Positions 36,031-45,837 are shown, counted from the stretch's first letter. The stretch: 64,000 nt of DNA from Robinsoniella sp. (GCA_022788205.1 JALEVQ010000013.1:18490-82489), one strand, 5' to 3'. Program-made: numbers and translations. The notes: generated by a model not told the origin, from the letters alone.

Positions 36031-37002
36031 ATGCGTCAACTTACCATAAACGACAGAGAGGCAGGGCAGCGTCTTGACAAATGGCTTGCCAAATATATGA
36101 CGAAGGCCCCGAAAAGTTTTTTCTATAAGATGATGCGGAAGAAAAACATTGTGGTCAATGGAAAAAAAGTGCAGGGAAATGAAAAATTAAATGCGGGCGA
36201 TCAGATTTCCCTGTATCTCTCCGAGGAGACGATTCAAAATTTTCAGGAGGAGAGAAAGGCGCCGCAGAAGAAGAAAAAACTTGACATTTTGTATGAGGAT
36301 GAGCAGATTCTTTTTGTCAATAAGCCCGTAAACATGCTTTCACAGAAAGCAGAGGCGACCGATATTTCCTTAAATGAGTATCTGATTGCGTATCTGCTTG
36401 AAACAGGAGAGCTGACAAGAGAAGATCTGGCACGGTTTCAGCCGTCGATCTGCAACCGTCTTGACCGAAACACAAGCGGGATTGTGGCGGCAGGGAAGAG
36501 TATAGCAGGGCTGCAGATGCTCTCGGAAATGTTCAAAGAGCGAACCCTGCAAAAATATTATCACTGCCTTGTGAAGGGACAGATCACAAAAGAACAGAAG
36601 GTAGAGGGATATCTGACGAAGGATAAGGCAAAGAATCAGGTGATGATCCGCAGAGAGTGCACAGAAGGTGCAGACTGGATCTGCACAAAATATCGACCGA
36701 TCAAAGTGTTTTCGTGGTGCACGTATCTGGAGGTGGAGCTGATCACGGGGCGCTCCCACCAGATCCGCGCCCATCTGGCAAGCCAGGGACATCCACTGTT
36801 TGGTGACACGAAATACGGAGATGCGGCTCTGAACAAAATATGCAGGGAACAATATCAACTCCATCACCAGCTGCTTCACTGTGCGCGTCTGGAGCTTCCT
36901 GAAATAGAAGGAGATTTCTCCTACCTGTCAGGAAAGGTGATCACCGCACCAATGCCGGAACAATTCGAAAAGATTTTGAGGAAACTTGAGACTAGGAGAT
37001 AG
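36031..37002 (+). CDS. RluA family pseudouridine synthase
   Basis: The 323-residue protein has an N-terminal S4-like domain (AGQRLDKWLAKYMTKAPKSF) and the RluA catalytic block CNRLDRNTSGIVAAGKS near residue 148, whose Asp attacks uridine. ELITGRSHQIRAHLASQGHP near 240 is the other family signature. It targets 23S rRNA or tRNA uridines; the exact site is unknown. recU follows 2 bp later. Confidence 0.93.
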   Translation: MRQLTINDREAGQRLDKWLAKYMTKAPKSFFYKMMRKKNIVVNGKKVQGNEKLNAGDQISLYLSEETIQNFQEERKAPQKKKKLDILYEDEQILFVNKPVNMLSQKAEATDISLNEYLIAYLLETGELTREDLARFQPSICNRLDRNTSGIVAAGKSIAGLQMLSEMFKERTLQKYYHCLVKGQITKEQKVEGYLTKDKAKNQVMIRRECTEGADWICTKYRPIKVFSWCTYLEVELITGRSHQIRAHLASQGHPLFGDTKYGDAALNKICREQYQLHHQLLHCARLELPEIEGDFSYLSGKVITAPMPEQFEKILRKLETRR

Positions 37003-37004
37003 CT

Positions 37005-37538
37005 ATGGGTACATGGACATCGAGAGGATTGCGCGGATCGATGTTGGAGGAACTGGTAAACCGTTCTAATGAGCAGTATCTTGAGAAAGGACTTGCCCTG
37101 ATCCAGAAAATCCCGACACCGATCACGCCGATCAAGATTGACAAAGAGCACCGTCATATCACGCTCGCATATTTTGACCAGAAAAGTACTGTAGACTATA
37201 TCGGGGCGGTGCAGGGCATTCCTGTCTGCTTTGACGCAAAAGAATGCCACAGCGACACTTTCGCACTGCAGAATATCCATGCGCATCAGGTGACGTTCAT
37301 GGAGAATTTCGAGCATCAGGGAGGTGTCTCATTTTTTCTGATTTTTTTTACGAACCGCAATGAGCTGTATTATCTGACATACAAGCAAATGCGAAAATTT
37401 TGGGATCGCGCCAAGAACGGCGGACGGAAAAGTTTCCGCTATGAGGAGCTGGATCCTTCTTTTTTTCTGGAACAGGAAAAGGGGATTCTGGTGCCCTACT
37501 TGGATGGGTTGGCAAAAGATCTTGAATTGAGGGATTGA
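37005..37538 (+). CDS. recU: Holliday junction resolvase RecU
   Basis: RecU is the Firmicutes enzyme that cuts four-way junctions, working after RuvAB. The 177-residue protein shows the family core STVDYIGAVQGIPVCFDAKE with catalytic Asp, Asp, Glu and Lys, followed by QNIHAHQVTFMENFEHQGGV and FFLIFFTNRNELYYL. The N-terminal RGLRGSMLEELVNRSNEQYL matches RecU helix 1. It lies behind rluA rather than beside a pbp gene as in Bacillus. No RuvC is present nearby. Confidence 0.9.
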   Translation: MGTWTSRGLRGSMLEELVNRSNEQYLEKGLALIQKIPTPITPIKIDKEHRHITLAYFDQKSTVDYIGAVQGIPVCFDAKECHSDTFALQNIHAHQVTFMENFEHQGGVSFFLIFFTNRNELYYLTYKQMRKFWDRAKNGGRKSFRYEELDPSFFLEQEKGILVPYLDGLAKDLELRD

Positions 37539-37563
37539 CTTTTGCTGGAGGCTTCGCTATAAT
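37535..37563 (+). promoter_or_regulatory. Promoter of the his operon
   Basis: TTGACT (37535-37540) and TATAAT (37558-37563) are separated by 17 bp; the -35 overlaps the recU stop. The leader of about 80 bases shows no T-box or His-rich leader peptide that I can find. Confidence 0.75.
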
Positions 37564-37650
37564 TTACATCATGTGTAATGCACTGTGATAGCACGTTGCC
37601 ACTTTAATATGATAAAGCAAACATGATTTGCCGATGAAAGGAATAGAGAT

Positions 37651-38922
37651 ATGAGACAACAATTGTTACATACACCAGAAGGTGTGAGAGACCGGTATCG
37701 TGAAGAATGTGAGAAAAAGCTCACGCTTCAGGACAATCTGCACTGCGTTCTGAGACGGTACGGATATCGGGATATCGAGACACCAACTTTTGAATATTTC
37801 GATGTGTTTGGCAGAGAGATCGGGACGACGCCGTCTAAGGATCTGTATAAGTTTTTTGACCGAGAGGGAAATACGCTGGTACTCAGACCAGATATCACGC
37901 CGTCCGTCTCGAGAGCCTTCGCAAAATATTTCGCCGAGGAGGAGCTTGCTGTCCGCCTGTGCTATGTCGGCAATACTTTTATCAATAACTCCAGCTACCA
38001 GGGGCGGTTAAAGGAGACGACACAGCTTGGAGCAGAGCTGATCGGGGACGACAGCGTGGATGCGGATGCAGAGATTGTGGCGATGGTGGTTGAGACCTTG
38101 CTGGCAGCAGGGCTGAAAGAATTTCAGATCAGTGTCGGTCACGCTGAGTTTTTCAAAAGTCTGTTAGACGAGACAGAACTTTTAGATGAGGAGAAGGAAG
38201 AACTGCATGCCTTGATTGCGAACAAAAATTATTTCGGGGCGGAGGAATTGCTATCTACGCTGAAAGTGAGAGAACAGTTAAAGGAGGCGTTGATCAGCCT
38301 TCCACAGTTGTTTGGCACGGTCAATGTCTTAGACCGCGCCGAGGCATTGGCAGGTTCCAACGAAAAAGCGCTTTCGTGCGTGAGACGGCTGAGAAGATTG
38401 TACCAGATTCTTCGCAGCTATGGATGCGAAGCGTACATTTCCTTTGACCTTGGCATGATGAACAGCTATGGATATTACACGGGAGTGATTTTCCGGGGAT
38501 ATACGTTCGGTACAGGGGATGAGATTGTCAAAGGAGGACGATACGATCAGCTTTTGCAGCACTTCGGAAAAGAAGCGCCATCGATCGGTTTTGTTGTCGT
38601 CATCGATCAGCTCTTGACAGCGCTGTCTCGCCAGAAGATTGATGTGGAGTTAAAACAGGAAAATACGATGATTTTGTATCGCCCGTCTGTGAGAGAGCAG
38701 GCGATCGCTCTTGCAAAGTATTACCGGGAGCTTGAAAAAAATGTGGAGCTGACACTGCAGAAAGACGGAAAGAGTGAAGAAGAATATATAGAAGCGGCGA
38801 AAAAGAATCAAATTCGCCGTGTGGTGCTTGTGGAAGAAGATGGAAAAGCGGTCATGGAAGACCTTGTGTCCGGCATGAAAAAAATGGGAACACTGGAAGC
38901 ATTGATGGAGGAAGAAAGATGA
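37651..38922 (+). CDS. hisZ: ATP phosphoribosyltransferase regulatory subunit HisZ
   Basis: HisZ is a HisRS-like protein without charging activity that completes the short form of HisG. The 423-residue protein has the class II synthetase-like core ([80 protein letters not shown]). It overlaps hisG by ATGA. Presence of HisZ agrees with the 212-residue HisG that follows. Confidence 0.94.
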   Translation: MRQQLLHTPEGVRDRYREECEKKLTLQDNLHCVLRRYGYRDIETPTFEYFDVFGREIGTTPSKDLYKFFDREGNTLVLRPDITPSVSRAFAKYFAEEELAVRLCYVGNTFINNSSYQGRLKETTQLGAELIGDDSVDADAEIVAMVVETLLAAGLKEFQISVGHAEFFKSLLDETELLDEEKEELHALIANKNYFGAEELLSTLKVREQLKEALISLPQLFGTVNVLDRAEALAGSNEKALSCVRRLRRLYQILRSYGCEAYISFDLGMMNSYGYYTGVIFRGYTFGTGDEIVKGGRYDQLLQHFGKEAPSIGFVVVIDQLLTALSRQKIDVELKQENTMILYRPSVREQAIALAKYYRELEKNVELTLQKDGKSEEEYIEAAKKNQIRRVVLVEEDGKAVMEDLVSGMKKMGTLEALMEEER

Positions 38923-39557
38923 GATATTTGACATTTGCCCTTGGAAAGGGACGGCTTGCGCAGAAAACGATGGCACTGTTTGAGCAGATCGGAATCAAGT
39001 GCGAGGAGATGAAAGATCCGTCCTCCAGAAAACTGATTTTTACGAATGAAGAATTAAAACTGAAATTTTTCCTCGCAAAAGGACCGGATGTGCCGACGTA
39101 TGTAGAGTACGGGGCGGCAGATATCGGGATTGTCGGGAAAGATACGATTCTGGAAGAACAGCGAAAACTGTACGAAGTGCTGGATCTGGGATATGGAAAG
39201 TGCAGGATGTGCGTGTGCGGACCGGCTTCCGCAAAAGAACTGCTCAAACATCAGGAGCAAATCCGTGTGGCGACAAAGTATCCAAACATCGCCAAAGACT
39301 ATTTTTATAATAAGAAACATCAGACCGTGGAGATTATCAAATTAAACGGATCGATTGAGCTGGCACCGATTGTGGGACTTTCAGAAGTGATTGTCGATAT
39401 TGTTGAGACAGGATCTACGCTGCGTGAGAATGGACTTCAGGTTTTGGAGGAGGTTTGTCCGCTTTCTGCACGCGTGGTGGTCAATCAGGTCAGCATGAAA
39501 ATGGAAAATGAGAGAATTACAAAAATTTTGAATGACTTAAAGAGCGTTTTGCCTTGA
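38919..39557 (+). CDS. hisG: ATP phosphoribosyltransferase HisG, short form
   Basis: HisG joins ATP to PRPP in the first, feedback-controlled step of histidine synthesis. The 212-residue protein lacks the C-terminal regulatory domain of the long form. Motifs are [40 protein letters not shown], and [19 protein letters not shown] for PRPP binding. The start overlaps the hisZ stop (ATGA). Confidence 0.96.
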   Translation: MRYLTFALGKGRLAQKTMALFEQIGIKCEEMKDPSSRKLIFTNEELKLKFFLAKGPDVPTYVEYGAADIGIVGKDTILEEQRKLYEVLDLGYGKCRMCVCGPASAKELLKHQEQIRVATKYPNIAKDYFYNKKHQTVEIIKLNGSIELAPIVGLSEVIVDIVETGSTLRENGLQVLEEVCPLSARVVVNQVSMKMENERITKILNDLKSVLP

Positions 39558-39594
39558 GATCAATAGATAGCTTATAGAAAAGAGGAGAGATTCG

Positions 39595-40890
39595 ATGAGA
39601 ATAGTAGAATTGACAGAAGAGACAAGAAAAGATCTGTTGGATCATCTGTTAAAGCGCAGCCCGAATAACTATGGGAAGTTTGAGGCGAGTGTTCAGGAGA
39701 TTATCACCACCGTCAAGGAGAAGAAAGATGAGGCGGTTTTTGCCTATACAAAGCAGTTTGACAAAGTGGAGGTGACGAAAGAAACCATCCGCGTGACAGA
39801 TGAAGAGATCAAAGAGGCGTATGAGAAAGTGGATCCTTCGCTGATCGATGTCATCAGAAAAGCGCTTGTCAATATCCGTTCCTACCATGAAAAACAGCGC
39901 AGGTACAGCTGGTTTGACAGCAAGCCAGATGGTTCTTTGCTGGGGCAGAAGGTGACAGCACTCAAAAGAGTCGGAGTGTATGTGCCAGGAGGAAAAGCAG
40001 TGTACCCATCGTCGGTACTGATGAATATTGTGCCAGCGAAAGTGGCAGGTGTAGAGCAGATTATCATGACAACACCGCCAGGAAAAGATGGAAAGGTAAA
40101 TCCTTCGACCTTAGTTGCCGCAAAAGAAGCAGGGGTCGATGAAGTCTACAAGGTAGGAGGCGCTCAGGCGATCGCGGCACTCGCCTTTGGGACAGAGAGC
40201 ATTCCAAAAGTAGATAAGATTGTAGGACCTGGAAATATCTATGTCGCATTGGCAAAAAAGGCAGTTTATGGGTATGTCAGCATTGATTCGATCGCAGGAC
40301 CAAGTGAAATTTTAGTGCTTGCAGATGAGACGGCAAATCCAAGATACGTCGCAGCGGATCTGCTGTCACAGGCAGAGCATGATGAGATGGCTTCTGCAAT
40401 CTTAATCACCACAAGCCAAAAGCTTGCCGATGAAGTTTCAAAAGAAATTGATGAATTTTTAAAGGTACTCTCAAGAAGTGAGATCATCAAAAAATCACTG
40501 GATCAGTACGGCTTTATCCTCGTTGCAGAGACGATGGAGGAGGCGATTGCGGCGGCAAATGAGATTGCATCAGAGCATCTTGAGATTGTGACCCAAAATC
40601 CATTTGGAGTGATGACAAAGATTCAGAATGCAGGCGCAATCTTTATCGGAGAATACAGCAGTGAGCCGCTTGGAGATTATTTTGCAGGTCCAAACCATGT
40701 GCTGCCGACAAACGGGACAGCAAAATTTTTCTCGCCGCTGAGTGTGGATGATTTCATCAAAAAGTCGAGCATTATCTATTACTCGAAAGAAGCCTTGGAG
40801 CCAGTACACAAGGACATCATCCAGTTTGCAAAATCAGAGCAGCTTACCGCACATGCGAATTCCATCCAGGTTCGCTTTCCACAGGACTAG
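39595..40890 (+). CDS. hisD: Histidinol dehydrogenase HisD
   Basis: HisD makes histidine from histidinol with two NAD-dependent oxidations, using zinc. The 431-residue protein shows KRVGVYVPGGKAVYPSSVLM near 123, EVYKVGGAQAIAALAFGTES near 183, IAGPSEILVLADETANPRYV and DLLSQAEHDEMA near 250, and YFAGPNHVLPTNGTAKFFS near 363. All are normal family blocks. A GAGGAGAG site precedes the ATG. Confidence 0.97.
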   Translation: MRIVELTEETRKDLLDHLLKRSPNNYGKFEASVQEIITTVKEKKDEAVFAYTKQFDKVEVTKETIRVTDEEIKEAYEKVDPSLIDVIRKALVNIRSYHEKQRRYSWFDSKPDGSLLGQKVTALKRVGVYVPGGKAVYPSSVLMNIVPAKVAGVEQIIMTTPPGKDGKVNPSTLVAAKEAGVDEVYKVGGAQAIAALAFGTESIPKVDKIVGPGNIYVALAKKAVYGYVSIDSIAGPSEILVLADETANPRYVAADLLSQAEHDEMASAILITTSQKLADEVSKEIDEFLKVLSRSEIIKKSLDQYGFILVAETMEEAIAAANEIASEHLEIVTQNPFGVMTKIQNAGAIFIGEYSSEPLGDYFAGPNHVLPTNGTAKFFSPLSVDDFIKKSSIIYYSKEALEPVHKDIIQFAKSEQLTAHANSIQVRFPQD

Positions 40891-40904
40891 AGGAGGAAGC
40901 GCAC

Positions 40905-41492
40905 ATGGGACGGACAGCGACAGTTGTGAGAAAGACAAAAGAGACGAAGATTGAGTTAACCTTGAATCTGGATGGGAGTGGAAAGGCAGCCATTTCCACG
41001 GGAATCGGATTTTTTGACCATATGTTGGAGGGATTTGCACGTCATGGGCTGTTTGACCTTTCCCTCCAGGTGGAGGGGGATCTTCATGTTGACTCCCACC
41101 ACACGATCGAGGATACGGGAATTGTCTTAGGACAGGCGATCCGAGAAGCACTCGGTGATAAAAAGGGAATTTGCCGGTATGGAGACCGGATTTTGCCTAT
41201 GGATGAAGTGCTGGTGATCGCGGCGGTAGATTTATGTGGGCGCCCATATCTTTCTTTTGATGCAGAGTTTACGGCAGAGCGATTAGGAGAGATGGATACT
41301 GAGATGGCACGAGAGTTTTTCTATGCCGTCTCCTATTCAGCGATGATGAATCTTCACTTGAAAGTGATGACACCTGGCAATAATCACCATATGATGGAAG
41401 CATTGTTCAAAGCATTTGCAAAAGCACTCGATGAGGCGGTGTCCTACGACCCGCGTATTCAGGATGTACTTTCGACAAAAGGAAGTCTGTGA
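40905..41492 (+). CDS. hisB: Imidazoleglycerol-phosphate dehydratase HisB
   Basis: HisB removes water from imidazole glycerol phosphate using two Mn ions. The 195-residue protein is the single-function form. Metal-binding motifs [17 protein letters not shown] and [20 protein letters not shown] are visible near 40-80, and [17 protein letters not shown] near 165. GAGGAGG lies before the start. Confidence 0.97.
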   Translation: MGRTATVVRKTKETKIELTLNLDGSGKAAISTGIGFFDHMLEGFARHGLFDLSLQVEGDLHVDSHHTIEDTGIVLGQAIREALGDKKGICRYGDRILPMDEVLVIAAVDLCGRPYLSFDAEFTAERLGEMDTEMAREFFYAVSYSAMMNLHLKVMTPGNNHHMMEALFKAFAKALDEAVSYDPRIQDVLSTKGSL

Positions 41493-41506
41493 GGAAAGGG
41501 GAAAAC

Positions 41507-42802
41507 ATGGTGCAAAAAAAATTAGTTCCTTATCTATTTATCAAAAACGGGGCTGCTGTGACAAATTTTAGCGGAGATGAAAAACTGGGGGACGGCGATG
41601 CATGCCGAATCGCAAAAGCGTTCAGTGATCACGGAGCAGACGAGATCCTGATCTTTGACTTGTCAGACGCAGATGAGGAGCATGAGCAGTCCCTCGGCGT
41701 GATCAAGGAAATCTCAAGAATTGTTGATATCCCGATGGTCGGAGGCGGAAACATTAAGCGGATGGAGGATGTCAAGAAACTGATCTATGCCGGATGCCGC
41801 AAAGTGTTTTTAAATTATGACAAAGAGACAAATATCAAATTGACGGGGGAGGTCTCCGGAAAATTTGGAAAAGATAAAATCGCAGTGTGCGTCAAAGACT
41901 GGAAAAAAGCAGAGGAAAATGCAGAGACGATCACATCTTTGACAAGCGAAATCCTCTTTCTTGCTTTTAGCAAAACAACTGATCTTGCGCAGGCACAGAA
42001 GCAAAGTGTCCCGGTACTTCCTGTTTTCTTTGAGGAAGAAAATGTGGAATCTTTTCTTTCCTATCTGGGACAGGAGAATGTCTCAGGGGTCAGCCTGAAA
42101 GCTTTTTCGAAGGAAGATACGGATTTTATGGATCTGAAATATAAAGCGAAAGAGGAAGGAATCTGCGTGAATACCTTTGAGAGCAGCATGAAGTTTGAAG
42201 AGTTTAAACTGAATTCTGACGGGTTGATTCCAGTGATCGTGCAAGATTACAAGACAGAAGAAGTTCTGATGATGGCGTACATGAACCGAGAAGCATTTGA
42301 GATGACGATCCGCACAGGACGCATGACGTATTTTAGCAGAAGCCGCCAGGAACTGTGGATCAAGGGAATGACGAGCGGACATTTTCAGTATGTTAAGCAG
42401 TTGCTGATTGACTGCGATCAGGACACGATCCTGGCAAAGGTGGCACAGGTAGGTGCCGCGTGCCACACTGGAAATCGAAGCTGTTTTTACCGGGAATTAG
42501 TGAAAAAAGAATATTATGAGAAGAACCCGATGAAGGTATTTGAAAATGTTTACGGTGTGATCGAAGACCGCAAGAAGCATCCAAAAGAAGGATCTTACAC
42601 AAACTATCTGTTTGATAAGGGCATCGACAAGATTTTAAAGAAGGTCGGTGAGGAGGCAACGGAGATTGTCATTGCGGCAAAAAATCCAAATCCAGAGGAA
42701 ATCAAATACGAGATCTCAGATTTTCTGTATCATGTCATGGTGCTGATGTGTGAAAAGGGTGTGACGTGGGAAGATATCACCAAAGAACTTGCTGACCGCT
42801 AG
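41507..42802 (+). CDS. hisIE: HisIE with an N-terminal degenerate HisF-like domain
   Basis: The 431-residue protein joins three parts. Residues about 1-220 resemble a HisF/HisA barrel ([34 protein letters not shown]), but the two catalytic Asp positions of HisF appear lost: PYLFIKNG replaces the CLDVKDG motif and IAVCVKDW replaces AIDAK. Residues about 225-335 are HisI, phosphoribosyl-AMP cyclohydrolase ([34 protein letters not shown]). The C-terminus is HisE, phosphoribosyl-ATP pyrophosphatase ([19 protein letters not shown]). ATG 41507 follows AGGAAAGGGG. HisI and HisE supply steps two and three of the pathway. The barrel may be structural or regulatory. Confidence 0.92.
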   Translation: MVQKKLVPYLFIKNGAAVTNFSGDEKLGDGDACRIAKAFSDHGADEILIFDLSDADEEHEQSLGVIKEISRIVDIPMVGGGNIKRMEDVKKLIYAGCRKVFLNYDKETNIKLTGEVSGKFGKDKIAVCVKDWKKAEENAETITSLTSEILFLAFSKTTDLAQAQKQSVPVLPVFFEEENVESFLSYLGQENVSGVSLKAFSKEDTDFMDLKYKAKEEGICVNTFESSMKFEEFKLNSDGLIPVIVQDYKTEEVLMMAYMNREAFEMTIRTGRMTYFSRSRQELWIKGMTSGHFQYVKQLLIDCDQDTILAKVAQVGAACHTGNRSCFYRELVKKEYYEKNPMKVFENVYGVIEDRKKHPKEGSYTNYLFDKGIDKILKKVGEEATEIVIAAKNPNPEEIKYEISDFLYHVMVLMCEKGVTWEDITKELADR

Positions 42803-42826
42803 CAGATTGTTAAAGTAAAAAAGGAC

Positions 42827-43228
42827 ATGACGGCATCGCAGACTGCATATAGTGAAGAAAAGAGAAAAAGAGGCAAATGGATGGAACCGTATCAGATGCC
42901 GCAGATGGAGGAAGAGATTGAACGCCTTCGGAAAATTTCAGATGAAAATCAGAGAAAAGTAAACAGTGGAGTCTTTCTTTCAAGAAAGACAGAAAAGTTG
43001 CGCCGTGACGAAGTAATGCAGGAAAATACACAGGGCGAGGAAACAGAAAAGCGACATGGGATTGTGCAGGGGATTTTATTCTTGGCAATGGCTGCAATGT
43101 TGCTCGGACAGGCAAGCGGCAATGAGATGGTGTCACAGGTATTTGGTCAGATTGGAAAGACAATCGAGCAAATCAGTCAGAAGGTGGAAGAACAGAACTG
43201 GTTTTCTTTTGAAGAGATGACAGAGTAA
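42827..43228 (+). CDS. Unknown protein with one membrane helix
   Basis: I do not recognise this 133-residue protein. It has a Glu/Arg-rich N-terminal half, a hydrophobic helix (GIVQGILFLAMAAMLLG, about residues 77-94) and a Gln/Glu-rich helical end. It begins 24 bp after hisIE and ends 24 bp before a LacI-type gene. The ribosome site is weak for ATG 42827; ATG 42881 is an in-frame alternative. Confidence 0.58.
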   Translation: MTASQTAYSEEKRKRGKWMEPYQMPQMEEEIERLRKISDENQRKVNSGVFLSRKTEKLRRDEVMQENTQGEETEKRHGIVQGILFLAMAAMLLGQASGNEMVSQVFGQIGKTIEQISQKVEEQNWFSFEEMTE

Positions 43229-43252
43229 AAGCAGAAGTGGACGTGCGCATAG

Positions 43253-44272
43253 ATGGAGAATAAGAGGACAAGAATTATTGATATCGCAGAAGAGTTAGGA
43301 CTGAGCACAGCCACTGTCTCGAACGTGATTCACGGAAAGACAAAAAAGATCTCCGACGAGACAGTGCGCAGGGTTCAGGAACTCTTGGAGAAAAAACAGT
43401 ATATCCCAAGTATGGCAGGAATTTTGCTGGCACAGAATGATTCCAGAATCATAGGTGTGGTTGTGAACGATCACGAGAAATATGAGGGACGGGTGCTGGA
43501 AGATACGTTTATCTCCTCCTGCATCAACGAGCTGTCACAGGAGATTGAGAGAGCAGGATATTTTATGATGGTGAAAACCACAAAAAAGTGGAGTGAGATC
43601 AGCAGATTTGCTTCCATGTGGAACATGCAGGGATTGGTGCTCATCGGGTTTTGCGAACAGGATTATAAAAAATTGCGGGACTCGATGCACATCCCATTTG
43701 TGGTGTATGATGGATACTTCCAGGAACAGCCGCGAATCTGTAATCTGACGATCGACAATTATGGCGGGGGATATCAGGTCGGTGTCTATTTTTCAAAACT
43801 GGGACATCAAAAGGTGTTGTGTATCTCGGATAATGGAATCTGCGTAGATCTGGAAAGATATCAGGGATTATGCGCAGGGCTGGGTGCTGGAAAAGCAGAT
43901 TTGATGATGATACCGATGCGAAAGGAAAAGCGCAGAGTATTTTATGAGAACAATCTGGAAAAAATAAAAAGCTATACAGCAATTTTTGCCCTTTCTGATT
44001 ACTATGCCATGGATCTGATGAAGTTTTTGCAAGAACGTGGTGTTCGAATTCCAGAGGATATTTCTGTTGCGGGATTTGATGACACGCCGTTCTGTGAGCT
44101 GATTTATCCGGCACTTACCACAGTAAGACAGGATCAGAACAAAAGGGCAGAGCTTGCTGTCTCGATGCTAGAAAAGCTGAGAGAAGAGGGAATAGAAGGC
44201 ATGACGCTGACTTTGCCGGTTACTTTGGTGGAGCGTCAGAGTACAGGGAATAGGCAATTAAATTTGGAATAA
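43253..44272 (+). CDS. LacI family transcriptional regulator
   Basis: The 339-residue protein has the LacI helix-turn-helix at its N-terminus (IIDIAEELGLSTATVSNVIH, residues 8-27, then the hinge helix near 50) and a periplasmic-binding-protein-like effector domain (IGVVVNDHEK, GFDDTPFCELIYPALTTVRQ near 275). It most likely senses a sugar or similar small molecule. No transporter or sugar gene lies beside it, so the target is unknown. No operator was recognised nearby. Confidence 0.92.
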   Translation: MENKRTRIIDIAEELGLSTATVSNVIHGKTKKISDETVRRVQELLEKKQYIPSMAGILLAQNDSRIIGVVVNDHEKYEGRVLEDTFISSCINELSQEIERAGYFMMVKTTKKWSEISRFASMWNMQGLVLIGFCEQDYKKLRDSMHIPFVVYDGYFQEQPRICNLTIDNYGGGYQVGVYFSKLGHQKVLCISDNGICVDLERYQGLCAGLGAGKADLMMIPMRKEKRRVFYENNLEKIKSYTAIFALSDYYAMDLMKFLQERGVRIPEDISVAGFDDTPFCELIYPALTTVRQDQNKRAELAVSMLEKLREEGIEGMTLTLPVTLVERQSTGNRQLNLE

Positions 44273-44307
44273 GAGAAAAAATAGGAAAAAGAAGAGGAGG
44301 TGTTGGC

Positions 44308-44760
44308 ATGCAGATATCGAGTAGATTTATCGTCGCGATTTACATATTTGCGTGTATGGAAATGTTTGGCAGAGAACATGAGATTACAAGTGATTTCCTC
44401 ACATCCAGAATCAAAGTAAAGCCGGTCATCATACGAAAAACTATGGCACAGCTCAGAAAGGCGGGATTGATCAAAGTGGAAAGAGGGACAGGGGGTACGA
44501 TAGCGACAAGGCACATCAATGAGATTACATTTTATGATGTATATCTGGCGGTGGAGTCGATGGAAGGAAAAGATCTGTTTCATTTCTGTGGCAATACGAA
44601 TCCTCAGTATCCTATGGGAGAGAAAGTTCATGCTGCACTTGGTGAGAAGATGCTGAACATCCAGCAGGCAATGGAAGACGAGATGAAGAAATACACCATC
44701 GCAGATATTATGGGCAGTGTGAGAGATGGAATAGAGACAAATGAAATCCAAAACAATTGA
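44308..44760 (+). CDS. Rrf2 family transcriptional regulator
   Basis: The 150-residue protein has an Rrf2-type winged helix (SSRFIVAIYIFACMEMFG, TSDFLTSRIKVKPVIIRKTM, LRKAGLIKVERGTGGTIAT). The three-Cys cluster that binds Fe-S in IscR or NsrR is not seen; only a single Cys occurs in HFCGNTNPQYPMG. It may therefore sense something other than an iron-sulfur cluster. GAGGAGGTG lies 7 bases before the ATG. Confidence 0.87.
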   Translation: MQISSRFIVAIYIFACMEMFGREHEITSDFLTSRIKVKPVIIRKTMAQLRKAGLIKVERGTGGTIATRHINEITFYDVYLAVESMEGKDLFHFCGNTNPQYPMGEKVHAALGEKMLNIQQAMEDEMKKYTIADIMGSVRDGIETNEIQNN

Positions 44761-44777
44761 TATGATTGAACAAAGGC

Positions 44778-44821
44778 AAAAAACAGCGGAAAGGCAGGAA
44801 GGCTTTTGATGCTGTTTTTTT
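44778..44821 (+). terminator. Terminator after the Rrf2 gene
   Basis: AAAAAACAGC (44778-44787) pairs with GCTGTTTTTT (44811-44820), followed by more T residues. Confidence 0.65.
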
Positions 44822-44885
44822 GTTAATTAAAAAAAACATAAGAAAATTTCAGAAAATAAAATATATATTATAAATAAACAGACTA

Positions 44886-45331
44886 TAGCAATCCAATAAA
44901 TTATTGCATATAATTGCACGAACGACAATATCCTAAACAATCCGAAGAACTGACAGTTGAAAATGCCTTTTCGATTGTATTCGGAAGTTCTGACGTTGTA
45001 CGGACTTTTATCTTGCTCAGATATGCCTTGATCTTTGACCACATCTTTTCAATCGGGTTTAGATCCGGACTGTAAGGCGGCAGATAAAAATATTTGATTC
45101 CCGATGCGTCCAGGATCTCTTTTACCGTTTTTACATGGTGGGAGCGCATATTATCCATAACGATGATGTCGTTCCGGGACAACGCTGGCAGTAATATGTT
45201 TTCCGGTATTTCATGGATTGTAATATCCGGCAATAAGTAGTTTTCGTGTTTCATTATGTAGCATGATAATCACCTCTCAACTCTATCATAAACCCTATAT
45301 CAAGTAGATGCAGTATTATTTTGGATTGCTA
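44886..45331 (-). mobile_element. Internally deleted IS630-family element
   Basis: The element is bounded by matching inverted ends. TAGCAATCCAA starts at 44886 and its complement ends at 45331, flanked on both sides by TA (44884-44885 and 45332-45333), the target duplicated by IS630 elements. The similarity of the ends goes on inward for about 25 bases with some mismatches. Full IS630 elements are about 1 kb or more; only 446 bp remain, holding the transposase C-terminus. It is probably non-autonomous. It sits between an Rrf2 gene and a cut-down C39 peptidase gene. Confidence 0.82.
44901..45254 (-). CDS. IS630 family transposase, C-terminal part
   Basis: The 117-residue frame matches the DDE_3 C-terminal domain: NDIIVMDNMRSHHVKTVKEI carries the second catalytic Asp, and YLPPYSPDLNPIEKMWSKIK carries the last acidic residue. 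The first catalytic Asp and all the N-terminal DNA-binding region are missing. A GAGAGGTG ribosome site with ATG stands just upstream near 45264, in a different frame, which looks like the original gene start joined to the C-terminal part by an internal deletion. It cannot be active alone. Confidence 0.85.
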   Translation of the reverse strand: MKHENYLLPDITIHEIPENILLPALSRNDIIVMDNMRSHHVKTVKEILDASGIKYFYLPPYSPDLNPIEKMWSKIKAYLSKIKVRTTSELPNTIEKAFSTVSSSDCLGYCRSCNYMQ

Positions 45332-45360
45332 TAGAAAAGGGACGCAGGAGGAACAAAGTG

Positions 45361-45837
45361 ATGAAAAAGCGCACCATTTTATGTCTGATTCAACTTCCGG
45401 AATTGCCGGCAGGGTGTGAGATCACGGCATTGACGATGGTGCTGAACTATTATGGCACATCGGCGGATAAGGTGGAAATGGCGACGGGATATCTCCCGAC
45501 TTTGACATCCGCGGAACTGTATTATGGCGAAGACGGAAAATTGTATGGACAGGATATAAACGAGTATTTTATCGGAAATCCGACAGCGGAAGAGGGGATC
45601 ATCTGCGGCACTAGGGCAATTGTTTCAGCGGCAAACGCGTTCCTTGAGGACCAGGGAAGGGAGATGAGAGCTGTGGACAAAACGGGGATCACTTCGGAAG
45701 AATTATATCAGCTGGTCGCTCAGGATATTCCTGCAGTGGTGTGTGTGACGATCGGAATAGAGGAGCGCATACCGCGACAAGGATGGTATACAGAAAATGG
45801 AGAGCATCTGTGGTTTTCGATATTCCATGTGGCATGA
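45361..45837 (+). CDS. C39-like cysteine peptidase, cut-down
   Basis: The product of about 158 residues has the Cys motif of C39 family 2 peptidases near its very start (QLPELPAGCEITALTMVLNY) and an IPAVVCVTIGI strand, then a GWYTENGEH segment with the catalytic-His position. After that it ends abruptly with LWFSIFHVA where the family has a CVVLIGYD-like strand and more. The N-terminus MKKRTILCLI looks like the beginning of a signal peptide joined straight to the domain. AGGAGG (45346-45351) lies 9 bases before ATG 45361. It is probably decayed. The IS630 remnant ends 29 bp upstream. Confidence 0.65.
   Translation: MKKRTILCLIQLPELPAGCEITALTMVLNYYGTSADKVEMATGYLPTLTSAELYYGEDGKLYGQDINEYFIGNPTAEEGIICGTRAIVSAANAFLEDQGREMRAVDKTGITSEELYQLVAQDIPAVVCVTIGIEERIPRQGWYTENGEHLWFSIFHVA

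Noticed and set aside
37564..37650. T-box or attenuator before hisZ
   Set aside because: The leader is about 80 bases and shows no T-box sequence, terminator/antiterminator pair or His-rich leader peptide.
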